From contig JAAAFW010000015.1 of NCBI GenBank assembly GCA_019352875.1, forward strand, positions 1,231,219 to 1,295,218: a stretch of DNA of 64,000 nucleotides. Direction: 5' to 3'. This stretch comes from Pedobacter cryoconitis. GTDB lineage: Bacteria > Bacteroidota > Bacteroidia > Sphingobacteriales > Sphingobacteriaceae. Both the position numbers and the translations under genes were made by a program. Every line of letters starts with the position of its first letter. Position 1 is the first letter of the stretch. Under the pieces are notes generated by a model, which saw nothing but the letters and a program-made list of their open reading frames with translations, searched no databases and was not told where the DNA came from. This document shows positions 34,684-43,334 of the stretch, piece after piece.

Positions 34684-35565
34684 TTACTTTTTATTAGGGT
34701 GTATTGCGATAATGTATATGTCGCCGTTCCAATGGGTGATCTCGTAGTTTTCCATCGTCTCGGGGTCGAAGTAAACGTGTTCCCGGACCTTGATCCACTT
34801 TTTTTCTTCCACGACCATTTCGTGCAGGTGCTCGAAATACCATGGGTCGTATGAGAGACGCTGGCAATAGAGATAACCCTTTCCCCTTTTGAATTTTGGG
34901 TGGGCCTGTTGGTAATCGATAAAGTCAGTATAGTGTCCAATAGAGTTTGGTGCACCAATAAATAAGGTTTTTACGCCTTCATACAGTTTCTTGATTTCCT
35001 GAAAATCTATTTTTTTGTTCTGATCTATGCTTGGTTTGACCAAACTTCCGTCTTTATTTAATTTATGTGCGTACCGAAAAGTTTCTGCAGAACGATCCAA
35101 CAAGGCTAATAGCTCTTCAAGCTTGGCAAAATATGTGTTGAATTGGATTTTTTCTTCATCGTTAACAGATAGTTTTTTCTGCACCCGGTAATAGGCTGCT
35201 TGAAATTCTGTTGATAGCAGGTCCAGGTCATGGCTTTTCATCAGGGATGTGAAGTTTTCAAATTTAAAAGTTTGACTGCTTCCGCTATAGGTGTTGAAGA
35301 AAATGATATTTTCTTTCATGGCCAATTCAATGCAGTGAGAGATGGTATGTAGCAATGGCAGGGCTATTTCGTCATACCTCCGGTTTGTTTTGTCATATTC
35401 TGCGAATATAAATTCGACCATGCGTTCGTATTGTCCCCAAATCGCTTGGTTGCTGCTGGCCCAGCCAATATATGCTTGGTTTCGACTTTTCTCTTCAAGT
35501 TCTTGTCGCCTAGTCTTTGTCATTTGCGTTGTGGAGTATGGCGATTTTTTTTTGGCATCCACCAT
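34684..35565 (-). CDS. Uncharacterised HEPN-like helical protein
   Basis: A 293-residue cytoplasmic protein I do not recognise by name. The middle is all-helical, and LLHTISHCIELAMKENIIFF followed by SHDLDLLSTEF resembles the core of HEPN-superfamily or related apoptosis/defence helical domains (His-x-x-x-Glu-Leu-x-x-Lys followed by HDL). The C-terminal part is beta-rich (YLYCQRLSYDPWYFEHLHEM, then WNGDIYIIAIHP). It begins 29 bases after the Vsr-like nuclease gene and is followed 15 bases later by the zinc-ribbon remnant. The HEPN suggestion is weak. Confidence 0.45.
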   Translation of the reverse strand: MVDAKKKSPYSTTQMTKTRRQELEEKSRNQAYIGWASSNQAIWGQYERMVEFIFAEYDKTNRRYDEIALPLLHTISHCIELAMKENIIFFNTYSGSSQTFKFENFTSLMKSHDLDLLSTEFQAAYYRVQKKLSVNDEEKIQFNTYFAKLEELLALLDRSAETFRYAHKLNKDGSLVKPSIDQNKKIDFQEIKKLYEGVKTLFIGAPNSIGHYTDFIDYQQAHPKFKRGKGYLYCQRLSYDPWYFEHLHEMVVEEKKWIKVREHVYFDPETMENYEITHWNGDIYIIAIHPNKK

Positions 35566-35594
35566 TAGTTTAGATTTTTAAATTCAGGAGGTGT

Positions 35595-36593
35595 CTAGCT
35601 GTTATAAATTAGCTTGTCAATCTTTTGTCTAATAGATTGTTCATTTAGCGGCTCATTGTAGGCGACTTCAATCAGGCTGATTCCGTGCTTTTCACAAAGA
35701 TCCTTTTTTTTCTGGTCCCGTTCTTTGAGCTGTTCGAATGCTTCCTGACCTCCCCATGCTTCGATTGGACTATAATGCTGTTTGCCCTGGTATTCAAATG
35801 CGAGGTTTAGTTCGGCGCAGAAGACATCCAGTTCCAGTCCAACCAGCCAAGCCGGACGATAGCGTCTGAGGATTTCTTTGGGTTTCAGGATGTTTACAAT
35901 GATTGAGTACATAATAGTTTCATTGATCCATCCGTCTCCGATGCTCCGGAAGCCTAGGGCTTTTCTTGCTGTATTTTCTACCAGAACATCAAGGGTTTTC
36001 ATAGTTTTGGAATATAGTTCGTATTCTTCAGGCATGTCCATTAGCTTCATTATATCTGAATCTTTAAAGGGTTCAAGAAGTTGGACGATTTCAGGATCGG
36101 TTTGTTCAGGGATATACTTGGTTCTGGAAAAGCCCATACGGTACCTGGTCTGGCCAATGTACCATCCATAGTATTGTTTGAAGTTACTACCGTACATTTC
36201 AACGCACCATCTTCGGTCCGGGGTTTTTCCGGTACAGCGGTGGCAAAGCCCTTCTGCGTATTGGAATAGATTCTGGTAGCGGGCCTTTCCTGATTCGATT
36301 GTGTTGACATATTTGTTTGAGAAAGCGTGTTGCAAACCCCATATTGATCTGAGTTTACCCTCTGGCCCGACGATTTCGTGCAGTTTCAAGTAGTTTTCAA
36401 TGGCTTGCCTGGCGCAAGTGCAAAAGTACATTTGACTGTCTTGGGTTTCGGAAAATGAAATAAATGTTCCGTAGTGATTTGGGTAATGTACATATGGGTA
36501 GGGTAGATCTTCCCGGTGTGTCGGGGAATTCAGGGCGACATCCGGGGCTACTTTCCGTTTGGCACTAATGCGGCTTGTTCCTTTTATTTTCAT
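35595..36593 (-). CDS. Vsr-like (PD-(D/E)XK-fold) endonuclease with cysteine-rich N-terminal half
   Basis: A 332-residue protein. The C-terminal 90 residues fit the Vsr / homing-endonuclease branch of the restriction-endonuclease fold: GLELDVFCAELNLAFEYQGK, then QHY, and after a gap RDQKKKDLCEKHGISLIEV, with Glu, Asp, Glu and Gln placed as metal and catalytic residues. The N-terminal half has paired cysteines (YFCTCAR; LCHRCTG with RRWC) that could bind zinc. It is the first gene of a three-gene minus-strand unit (nuclease, HEPN-like protein, zinc ribbon). Defence against foreign DNA is the likely context, inferred from the island. Confidence 0.62.
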   Translation of the reverse strand: MKIKGTSRISAKRKVAPDVALNSPTHREDLPYPYVHYPNHYGTFISFSETQDSQMYFCTCARQAIENYLKLHEIVGPEGKLRSIWGLQHAFSNKYVNTIESGKARYQNLFQYAEGLCHRCTGKTPDRRWCVEMYGSNFKQYYGWYIGQTRYRMGFSRTKYIPEQTDPEIVQLLEPFKDSDIMKLMDMPEEYELYSKTMKTLDVLVENTARKALGFRSIGDGWINETIMYSIIVNILKPKEILRRYRPAWLVGLELDVFCAELNLAFEYQGKQHYSPIEAWGGQEAFEQLKERDQKKKDLCEKHGISLIEVAYNEPLNEQSIRQKIDKLIYNS

Positions 36594-37026
36594 TTTGTGT
36601 CAGCAATATAATTCATTTTTTGATCAGCTGCTAACCGGGTTGACTGGATTGAGTATAAGGTGACAAAATTAGATTTTTCCTTACTTGCCGAAAAAGATTT
36701 TAATAGATATTACTCCAAACTTCTACGACACATAGATACCTGTTGGCATTCCTTAAAAACTTCTAGGAATAAGGTTTAATTATGCTTTTTAAATGTAATT
36801 TTTGTACCTATATAGATACAACTATTTTTAAATAAGTGTGTTGGATGTGTTGTGTCGGCAAGTAGGAAGGCCAAACGTCTCCAACTGAAGCCGGTTGAAT
36901 GCTATTAAAGTGCTCACAATAATATTGTTAGTGCTTTTTTTCTTTTCAGCAGCAGATAGAAAAATCAATTTAAGATTGGATTGTTACAAATAACTAAAAC
37001 TGTCATAAAATTTAAACATCTGCCCT
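36594..37026. other. Intergenic stretch holding an island boundary element
   Basis: No gene is supported. It contains one copy of the 62-bp element (36801-36863) and a weak inverted repeat near 36915-36945 (CACAAT and ATTGTT) followed by a T tract. Confidence 0.55.
36801..36863. repeat. Island element copy 1 (related to 43190-43251)
   Basis: TTTGTACCT, then AACTAT, then a 35-bp block starting TAAATAAGT. The 35-bp block matches the copy at 43217-43251 in 28 of 35 positions, and most differences are transitions. Spacing of TTTGTACCT to the block is 28 here and 27 there. Confidence 0.7.
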
Positions 37027-38151
37027 TTAATAGTTATAGGGATAGTTTTCATTAATTTTTAATATATCTTTTATTTGTGTTGTTATGTTCAGGTCTATAA
37101 GATATTGTGCAAATTTATTATGAAGGAAAGCATGGTCTGCTGTACTGGCTAAATTAGCTGTGTTTACATTCGTAAGATATATACCTGAAACACGGGTTGC
37201 CTTTTTATTTTGAGCTGAACCAAAAAAGCCATTTCCTGCCAGTTCCAATTTTTCATCTCTATTAGTTGGATCAGTCGACCAAGTAATTACTGGAGATCCA
37301 TATAGAGACTCTTGAAATTCAATGATATCTAGACTTATCGACTGTTTGTTCAAACATATAATGTATGGTGCATTAAATTGTCCATAACGGCCGGCTTTCC
37401 TTTCCAACGCCACTTTGATATCAGAACTATCATTACCAATTTGTGTAATGAAAGGAAAAGAAGCGATAGCACGTGATTGAATACCTCTTTTATGTGCAAC
37501 CTTTGGTAGCAAGGTCAAGCTGATTTTGACCTTATCATCTTCATAGTTGAATACAGGCAAACCTCTATACCCCATTTTTTCCATTTGCTCTGTGTAAGCA
37601 TCCGGGTCAAGTCCGCGAATCAACTTATTATAATGATTAATAATGAGTTTATTACTCGGCTGACTTTGATCTTTGAATGTGATTTCCTTTAAGCTTAACA
37701 TGAAATTAGTCGCATCGATCTTATTCAAGCCATCTAAAAGCTCATTCTCCCTTCTTTTTTGTCCTTTCTCACTCTGGGAGAGCATTGTGATATACTTCAC
37801 TTCAATATAGAAGAAATCATCTCCCTTTTGAGCCATAAAATCCGGCTTTTTTTTAGTATCTGGTATTTCTGGATGAATTGTTAGGTTATACCCTAAAGCA
37901 CTGAACAGTGTAAAAATATATAGTTCATAGAAAGTATCGTTAAATGTGACCTTGAACCTTGCTTTCATCTCGTCCTTTTCCTCCTGAGGATATTTTTCGA
38001 ACCAACGTTCAATTAAATTGCGAACAATACCGACATCTTTCCGGGCACTATCATTGTAATAATTATAAGTATCTGCGTTGTTTTCGGCAGGGCCCAACAG
38101 AGTACGCTGTTTTTGATCGAAAAGATTCATAGAAGGATTGAATGTAAACAA
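37027..38151 (-). CDS. PD-(D/E)XK nuclease-like protein
   Basis: A 374-residue protein. The segment from TFYELYIFTLFSALGYNLTI to KKPDFMAQKGDDFFYIEVKY has the layout of a restriction-like nuclease: an early Glu, then Pro-Asp-Phe, then Ile-Glu-Val-Lys, a complete PD...ExK site. The rest is not recognised. It could be a stand-alone restriction or defence endonuclease; no methylase lies beside it. It is divergent from the HEPN gene at 38308 with 156 bases between starts. Confidence 0.6.
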   Translation of the reverse strand: MFTFNPSMNLFDQKQRTLLGPAENNADTYNYYNDSARKDVGIVRNLIERWFEKYPQEEKDEMKARFKVTFNDTFYELYIFTLFSALGYNLTIHPEIPDTKKKPDFMAQKGDDFFYIEVKYITMLSQSEKGQKRRENELLDGLNKIDATNFMLSLKEITFKDQSQPSNKLIINHYNKLIRGLDPDAYTEQMEKMGYRGLPVFNYEDDKVKISLTLLPKVAHKRGIQSRAIASFPFITQIGNDSSDIKVALERKAGRYGQFNAPYIICLNKQSISLDIIEFQESLYGSPVITWSTDPTNRDEKLELAGNGFFGSAQNKKATRVSGIYLTNVNTANLASTADHAFLHNKFAQYLIDLNITTQIKDILKINENYPYNY

Positions 38152-38307
38152 AGAGATGGTAACTAAATATCTGGTTATAATGATTAATGAGTACTGCTTG
38201 TAATTTAATAATTTTATGCAACTTTAATTGGAAGGAATAAAATCGTTTGAATTTTTCTCCAGTTTCTCATCAGTGTTTATATGGTAAATACCCCAATATA
38301 AAAAAAT

Positions 38308-38883
38308 ATGAACTTCAAGCTCTTTAACGAGGATATTTTAAAAGCCAATTTAGCTGTTTCATCTTTAATAATTACCAGCTATGAACTATTACAGAATACA
38401 GTCATTAATAAAATAAGAGATCTCTTATGTGTCGATTTCGAATTTAAAGATGGTGAAGCTAAATTGATTGAAAATGAAGAGTATTGTAAATTAAAAAATC
38501 AAAGGCACGATGAACTAAATGGCAATAAAAATTTGTATGTATCTAGCTGTAAGTGGTTATTTGATGAGCAGTGCATTTCGCAAGCAGACTATTTGGATTT
38601 ACAAGAAGTTAGACTTTATAGGAATAAGCTGGCTCATGAATTACCTCTTTTTATAGTGGATGATAGTTATTCAATTGACATTTCTATTTTTGAGAAGCTT
38701 CAACTTTTAATAATAAAAATAGAAAAATGGTGGGTTATAAATTTTGAAATTCCCATAAATCCTGAATATGATAAGTTGCAAATTTCTGACGAAGATGTTT
38801 CATCAGGTATTATAATTCTAATGCAGCATTTAGCGTCAATGGTAAATGCAGAAATTTCTAAACTGAGAGACTTGAAAAATTGA
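38308..38883 (+). CDS. HEPN-domain protein
   Basis: A 191-residue all-helical protein. EVRLYRNKLAHEL contains the HEPN ribonuclease motif R-x4-H (RNKLAH), placed after a long helix as in HEPN toxins and RNA-cutting defence effectors. The open N-terminal half (LAVSSLIITSYELLQNTVIN) is the usual first HEPN helix. It may be a toxin, or an RNase partner of the divergent nuclease. No MNT nucleotidyltransferase antitoxin is encoded beside it. Confidence 0.6.
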   Translation: MNFKLFNEDILKANLAVSSLIITSYELLQNTVINKIRDLLCVDFEFKDGEAKLIENEEYCKLKNQRHDELNGNKNLYVSSCKWLFDEQCISQADYLDLQEVRLYRNKLAHELPLFIVDDSYSIDISIFEKLQLLIIKIEKWWVINFEIPINPEYDKLQISDEDVSSGIIILMQHLASMVNAEISKLRDLKN

Positions 38884-39021
38884 AGAAGTTGTTAAATCCG
38901 TATTACTCTTTGTGGTGGTTCAGACCAGTACGCAAGATGGAAGTGAAAATAAAAAAGTTAAGCCTCGATGCAATAATACCTTCTCTTGAACGTATTAGTA
39001 CATGAGAGCGTTAATTTAGAT
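38884..39021 (+). other. Possible coding remnant
   Basis: Directly after the HEPN stop, one frame reads VLLFVVVQTSTQDGSENKKV with no start codon and soon meets stops. It may be a decayed gene end; nothing more can be said. Confidence 0.3.
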
Positions 39022-39060
39022 AACGGGAAAGGATCGGTATGATGCTTTCCCGTTTTTTTT
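39022..39060 (+). terminator. Terminator
   Basis: Perfect 10-bp stem AACGGGAAAG with CTTTCCCGTT, 13-base loop, then eight T. It closes the HEPN transcript. Confidence 0.85.
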
Positions 39061-39112
39061 ACCATTTGAATTTGGTGATTTCTAATCCAAATGAATACCA
39101 TATTTTTGAGGG

Positions 39113-39880
39113 ATGAAGTTAACAGCACATTCCATTGAAGGAATCGCACCTTTGTTAATTGGACGCACCGGCAAAAAAATAGTTAGCATATTTAATGAAC
39201 ATGGTGCTCTCGATAAATATGAATTGGGAATGCCGGATATTGGAAAAAAAAACGGACAACGCCCTTCTAAAACCCAATATGTAGAACACAGACTTAACGA
39301 ATTATCAGGGAAAGATGTGTTACGATAGGTTTTAAGCGAACTAATTAGCGATCTGCCAGATGATGTAATTGATATACTCAACCTGTTGTTGGGCAAAGAT
39401 AATTTCCACATCAACAAAACGGAAGATCAGTTTGTAATAAAGGGCGGGGTGGTGAAAGAAAAAGTTACCTTCATCAATAATCCACATTTTGAAGATATCC
39501 AAAACCAGATCCTGGCGATTCTGGATGGTGCGCAGGTTTCGATTTGGGTAGCAATTGCATGGTTTACTAACCAAGTATTATTTGATAAACTTCTCGAAAA
39601 GGCAGCGGAGGGTGTATCCGTCCATGTTGCAATATTCGATGACGGGATCAACAAAAAACATGGGGTAGATATCTCACAAGTGCAGCATTCGAAAATAAAG
39701 GGAAGCAAACAAGGTTTGATGCATAATAAATTCTGTATTGTGGACAACCAGATTGTGATTACAGGTTCTTATAACTGGTCAACCAATGCTGAAACTCGAA
39801 ATGACGAAAACATCACGGTTCAGCATGATCCCAAATCTGCGACAAAATATTCTGTTGAGTTTCGTAGACTTATCGGTTAG
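39113..39880 (+). pseudogene. Phospholipase D-like nuclease gene interrupted by one in-frame TAG
   Basis: Two open stretches (39113-39325 and 39329-39880) are in the same frame, separated by a single TAG at 39326-39328. Joined, they give about 255 residues. The N-terminal part (IFNEHGALDKYELGMPDIGK, then PSKTQYVEHRLNELSGKDV) continues straight across the stop as VLSELISDLPDDVIDILNL, so the two halves are one protein; this part resembles the N-terminal adaptor domains of abortive-infection proteins. The C-terminal domain is a single-HKD phospholipase D fold nuclease: LMHNKFCIVDNQIVITGSYN followed by WSTNAE. A lone downstream start at 39386 could still make the HKD domain. One base change would restore the gene. 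Confidence 0.78.
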
Positions 39881-39907
39881 AATTTTTGAACATAATCAAA
39901 AGAGAAC

Positions 39908-40237
39908 ATGAATCTTGATAATCTACTGAGTGGGTTTCTGGGGGCAGTAGTGGCTCTGATAATCGCGGAAGGCTGGCGCTTATACCTAATAGCAATAGAG
40001 CGGAAAAAGAAGAGACGCATCTTTGTTGCTTATTTGGATAATGTGATCAGACCAGGGCTTGAGGCATATATTAAGGACACTGAATATCTAAAATGCCATA
40101 TCGAAACCTATCCGAACGAGGCCACCATCTATAATCACCATAAATTTGATTTACTCCCTTAGCTGAATTCAGATATTTTCAAATCCCAGCAAGTTTGTTC
40201 CTTGTTTTCTAAGCATCATTTATTGACCTATCATTAG
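39908..40237 (+). pseudogene. Truncated membrane-anchored protein gene with in-frame TAG
   Basis: The first 84 codons give one N-terminal membrane helix (LLSGFLGAVVALIIAEGW) and a basic helical region. They end in TAG at 40160-40162. The same frame stays open for 24 more codons (LNSDIFKSQQVCSLFSKHHL) to a second TAG at 40235, and those residues look like a natural continuation of HHKFDLLP. The gene then runs into the end of the opposite-strand PIN gene. It is probably a decayed fragment; a functional 84-residue protein cannot be ruled out. Confidence 0.5.
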
Positions 40238-40804
40238 TTTAATTTTCAGGCTTTCTTCGTAAGCCTCTTTAAAATAAATCTCCAAATCTCCCCAATTACT
40301 CGTAAGTGACGCCTTATGGTCCGCAATAATTGATGGGTAATCCCCATCGAGCAATATTCTTTGGAAAAAACAATAACCAACCAAGTGTGGGGTAGTTTGC
40401 ACACGATCTTTGCCTAATACCTCTTTTGCCAGGTTCCTCGCTTTTTTATCATCAGTCAAAAAAACCTGATTTGTCTTTTTAGCAAACACAATAGAGGAAA
40501 GCTCACCTTTTCCAAGCTTTTTTCGAGCTTCCAGAATTTCCATTTCTTGTAGGTCTTCAATAGTTATGTCACAAACCTTAAAATTATTTTTAGCAATTTC
40601 GCGTTTGAGTTCGCTGCAGAGGTTAGCATTTCTCGGCTTGCTGCCTGTTTTTTTTAAACATTCATAATGGACGTAATTCGTGAAGCTGTAGAAGCAGCCC
40701 GCAATCAATGAAGCATTGTAAACGATTGGAATTGATAGGATATTCCAAACTGAGCAGGAGTCTATCACATTGAGAGTGTAGAATTTAGTGATGTCAGAAT
40801 TCAT
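40220..40804 (-). CDS. PIN-like domain protein, probable toxin
   Basis: A 194-residue protein with PIN-like acidic sites: NVIDSCSVWNIL at the N terminus, the GKGELSSIVFA helix, and VFLTDDKKARNLA with two Asp. PIN domains are metal-dependent RNases and the commonest toxins of bacterial TA modules. It overlaps the HTH-ImmA gene upstream by 11 bases, so both are made from one message, as in TA pairs where an HTH-ImmA protein accompanies a PIN-like partner. Confidence 0.62.
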   Translation of the reverse strand: MNSDITKFYTLNVIDSCSVWNILSIPIVYNASLIAGCFYSFTNYVHYECLKKTGSKPRNANLCSELKREIAKNNFKVCDITIEDLQEMEILEARKKLGKGELSSIVFAKKTNQVFLTDDKKARNLAKEVLGKDRVQTTPHLVGYCFFQRILLDGDYPSIIADHKASLTSNWGDLEIYFKEAYEESLKIKLMIGQ

Positions 40805-41927
40805 AAGTAAGTTTTAGACTGAATAATATTAAGATTTCTGGAAGTTCCAACTCTTGGCAAAGAAGCATTTCCGCTAACCTACTTTTTGATATTTCTCCTT
40901 GAGCATACACTTCATGGCACTTTCGCACATAATAGGATGATAGCCCTAATTCCAAGAGTTTTTGCTTTCCTAATCTTAATCTTTCTGGTAGCTTTGTAAG
41001 CTCGACATCTTTTTTGATCGATATTGGAAGTTTCACTGTCTTCAACTCATTGAACTCATTAAAATTAATCAGTTTTAAGTCTTTAAGCCTATAGAGAAGA
41101 GCGATAACATTTACACGAAATTGTTCAGCGAGGCGCAAAACAATTTCGGTGTTGAATTTGCTAACTTTTATTCCACAAAAAGCTTTGGCAGGCATCAAAA
41201 ACTGAGCAGCAAAATCATTTGCCCGCATTTCCCTAATGTCGCCTCCGGATTTTGTAAAGGATACATTGAAAGTGTCATCATGATCATAAAGAGAATGAGC
41301 TACTTCATGAGCGACAGTGAAATTCTGCCTATAGACATCATCACTATAATTCACCAAAACACATTTTCCAGCGATTGGGTGAAGAATGAACACGCCACTT
41401 ATTCCGGAATTATTTAGCTTTCTCCTAAAAATATGAATTCCAAGGGATCGAAAATCATCGAATAAATTCTCAATGAGATCATTTTCTTTGTATCCCAGAA
41501 TAGCTCTAAGATCACTAGTCACTGATAGATTTTGAGTCTTGTAATTATATACGGTTTTTTTCGGGATGAAATCTTTGTTCTTGGTTCTTAAAGTTTCCCA
41601 AACTTCCTGCTCACATTGACAAAGGAACAAAAATTCCTGTATCGACCTTCTATCTTCTTTTGAAAAATCACCTCCAAATTCTCTATACAGACTATCAATA
41701 TTTTCATTTGCAGAGGTAGAGATATTACTGATGAAATACCTGTAGTCCTCTTGAAAAAAATCTGCAAAGATTAATATCTCATCGCCAGTCGGTTCAGATT
41801 TGCCACTTTCGATTAATTGATACCGTGCAGTTTCAATTCCTGTCGACTCCAAAATTTCGCCAACAGAATATTGTAGCCTGGTTCTACAAGCTAAAAGTTT
41901 TCTGCCAAGATTTATGAGGTCTAGCAT
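40794..41927 (-). CDS. XRE-type HTH protein with ImmA/IrrE metallopeptidase domain
   Basis: A 377-residue protein. Residues about 5-60 form an XRE helix-turn-helix (VGEILESTGIETARYQLIES, then GKSEPTGDEILIFADFF). The ImmA/IrrE zinc-peptidase motif HEVAHSLYDH lies at about residue 212, with the downstream Glu in REMRANDFAAQFLMP. Such proteins cleave repressors of mobile elements or act as the regulatory half of TA systems. It precedes and overlaps the PIN-like gene. Confidence 0.85.
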   Translation of the reverse strand: MLDLINLGRKLLACRTRLQYSVGEILESTGIETARYQLIESGKSEPTGDEILIFADFFQEDYRYFISNISTSANENIDSLYREFGGDFSKEDRRSIQEFLFLCQCEQEVWETLRTKNKDFIPKKTVYNYKTQNLSVTSDLRAILGYKENDLIENLFDDFRSLGIHIFRRKLNNSGISGVFILHPIAGKCVLVNYSDDVYRQNFTVAHEVAHSLYDHDDTFNVSFTKSGGDIREMRANDFAAQFLMPAKAFCGIKVSKFNTEIVLRLAEQFRVNVIALLYRLKDLKLINFNEFNELKTVKLPISIKKDVELTKLPERLRLGKQKLLELGLSSYYVRKCHEVYAQGEISKSRLAEMLLCQELELPEILILFSLKLTYEF

Positions 41928-42134
41928 TTTTTTTGAGTAAATATACCAATTTCAAAATAGACTTACCATAAAGTGACTAAAAACAGTTTTTTTTGTATCT
42001 ATAAGGTTTTAAGTGATTTATAATCAGATGTTTTTAAATTTTTATTGGGAAGTAATTAATGGCTGATTAGATCATTGCTGCCCTGGAAACGTGCAGATTT
42101 TCTGAAGTATTTTAAACCTAAGTCGAATTGATTT

Positions 42135-42174
42135 AATATTTACATTTTGTCTGATAAGACGACAGGTAAATATT
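42135..42174. promoter_or_regulatory. Inverted repeat upstream of the zeta-toxin operon
   Basis: AATATTTAC and GTAAATATT, a perfect 9-bp pair, enclose a smaller interrupted pair (TGTC and GAC-CA). It lies 54 bases before the first gene, as an autoregulatory operator of a TA unit might. Confidence 0.45.
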
Positions 42175-42227
42175 TCAATTTTCGTCGTAAATTTTGTATT
42201 TTTACATTACATCAGTAGCTTAACAAT

Positions 42228-42491
42228 ATGTCAGATTTAGAGCTTGAGAATAAGCATGAGAAATATTTGGTTACCATCAGAAATCTGAGGGCACATAATT
42301 TCAGCAAAGACCTACCATTCCTTATTCTTTCCGAAAATCTCCCAGAAGGGCAGGTTTATAAAGAATTTGCTGATGGGCGTATAGAAATTCAAGAAGTAGC
42401 ATCTGCCGGAAAAAAATTCAGTACCCGTGTGATTAAAGTTCTTAAAGGAATGCAGGCAGATAGCATTCGTAAAACTTATGGATTACTCTAA
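42228..42491 (+). CDS. Small protein paired with zeta toxin, probable antitoxin
   Basis: An 87-residue protein beginning MSDLELENKHEKYLVTIRNL, with a predicted beta-rich centre and a basic C terminus. I recognise no named domain. It overlaps the zeta-like kinase gene by 14 bases; small partners of this sort precede zeta-type kinases in Bacteroidota. Its first seven residues are shared with a broken gene at 45017, which suggests a common origin of that start region. Confidence 0.6.
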   Translation: MSDLELENKHEKYLVTIRNLRAHNFSKDLPFLILSENLPEGQVYKEFADGRIEIQEVASAGKKFSTRVIKVLKGMQADSIRKTYGLL

Positions 42492-43125
42492 GCCAACTCT
42501 CTTAGTTATATCTGGTCCGAATGGTGCTGGCAAGTCAACTCATATTCAGACCATGCTACCTGATCCATTTGAAGGAATATTTTCTTTTGACAGGGATCAG
42601 ACTCGTGTATCTTTTGAACTAGAGCTAAAGGCGGCAGGAGTTCTGGAAATAGAAATAGTACCCCGAGCTACTCGCATGATGGAGGAAAAGCTTTTTTTGG
42701 AAATGAAAAAAGCAATATTGAACAAAGAACATTTCGTGCTGGAAACACCCTTGTCTCATCCCGATTATTGGAAATATATAGATATGTTTGAGTCAGCTGG
42801 ATATCAAGTGCAACTTAATTATCTCTGCCTGGATAAGGTAGGGGATTGTATTGGTAGAGTTGAACAAAGAGTTCTTGAAGGTGGACATCTCGTAAGACCA
42901 GATACAATTAAAGGTGTATTTAATGATAATTTGATGCATATCAATAGTCAGTACCAAAGTTTTCAAAGAGTAGAGCTATATGATGGAATGAGAGTTCCAA
43001 CATTGCTTTGTAGTTTGGATAATAATATCATTGAATATTTGTCTCCTAAAGCACTTAAGAAAAATTGGATCAAAAAGGGATTACCATTATTGTATACTAA
43101 ATTCAAAGACTTTAAAATTAAATAG
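42478..43125 (+). CDS. Zeta toxin family P-loop kinase
   Basis: A 215-residue ATPase/kinase. The Walker A loop is SGPNGAGKSTH (residues 12-22); FSFDRDQTR and HFVLETPLSHPDYW are the sites that in zeta toxins hold the substrate and catalytic Asp; LEGGHLVRPDTI is a conserved Arg-bearing segment. Zeta toxins phosphorylate UDP-GlcNAc and so block wall synthesis, but this subfamily's target is unknown. It overlaps the small upstream gene, giving a typical antitoxin-toxin order. Confidence 0.75.
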   Translation: MDYSKPTLLVISGPNGAGKSTHIQTMLPDPFEGIFSFDRDQTRVSFELELKAAGVLEIEIVPRATRMMEEKLFLEMKKAILNKEHFVLETPLSHPDYWKYIDMFESAGYQVQLNYLCLDKVGDCIGRVEQRVLEGGHLVRPDTIKGVFNDNLMHINSQYQSFQRVELYDGMRVPTLLCSLDNNIIEYLSPKALKKNWIKKGLPLLYTKFKDFKIK

Positions 43126-43175
43126 TTGATCTATTGGATCTACGCTTACCATAAAAGTGAAAAAATGCTCCTGAT

Positions 43176-43251
43176 TTTTTGTACCTTATTTGTACCTCGA
43201 TTGGTGTAACTATCAGTAAATAAGTATGTTGAATATGCTGTATTGGGAAGT
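43176..43251. repeat. Island element copy 2 with paired TTTGTACCT
   Basis: Two TTTGTACCT copies 11 bp apart (GTACCT at 43181 and 43192) precede the block 43217-43251 related to 36829-36863. It lies directly after the zeta gene and may be the right edge of the second cargo block. Confidence 0.65.
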
Positions 43252-43334
43252 GATATGTTAGATACTGCCGAAATTCAAATAATCGAATTGAAACGATTTT
43301 GTCATTCACTGATATATAAATGAAGTGTTTGAAT

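Noticed and set aside
39326..40237. TAG as a recoded amino acid in this organism
   Set aside because: TAG is the ordinary stop of several intact genes here, including argS, dps and mnmE, so genome-wide recoding is not supported.
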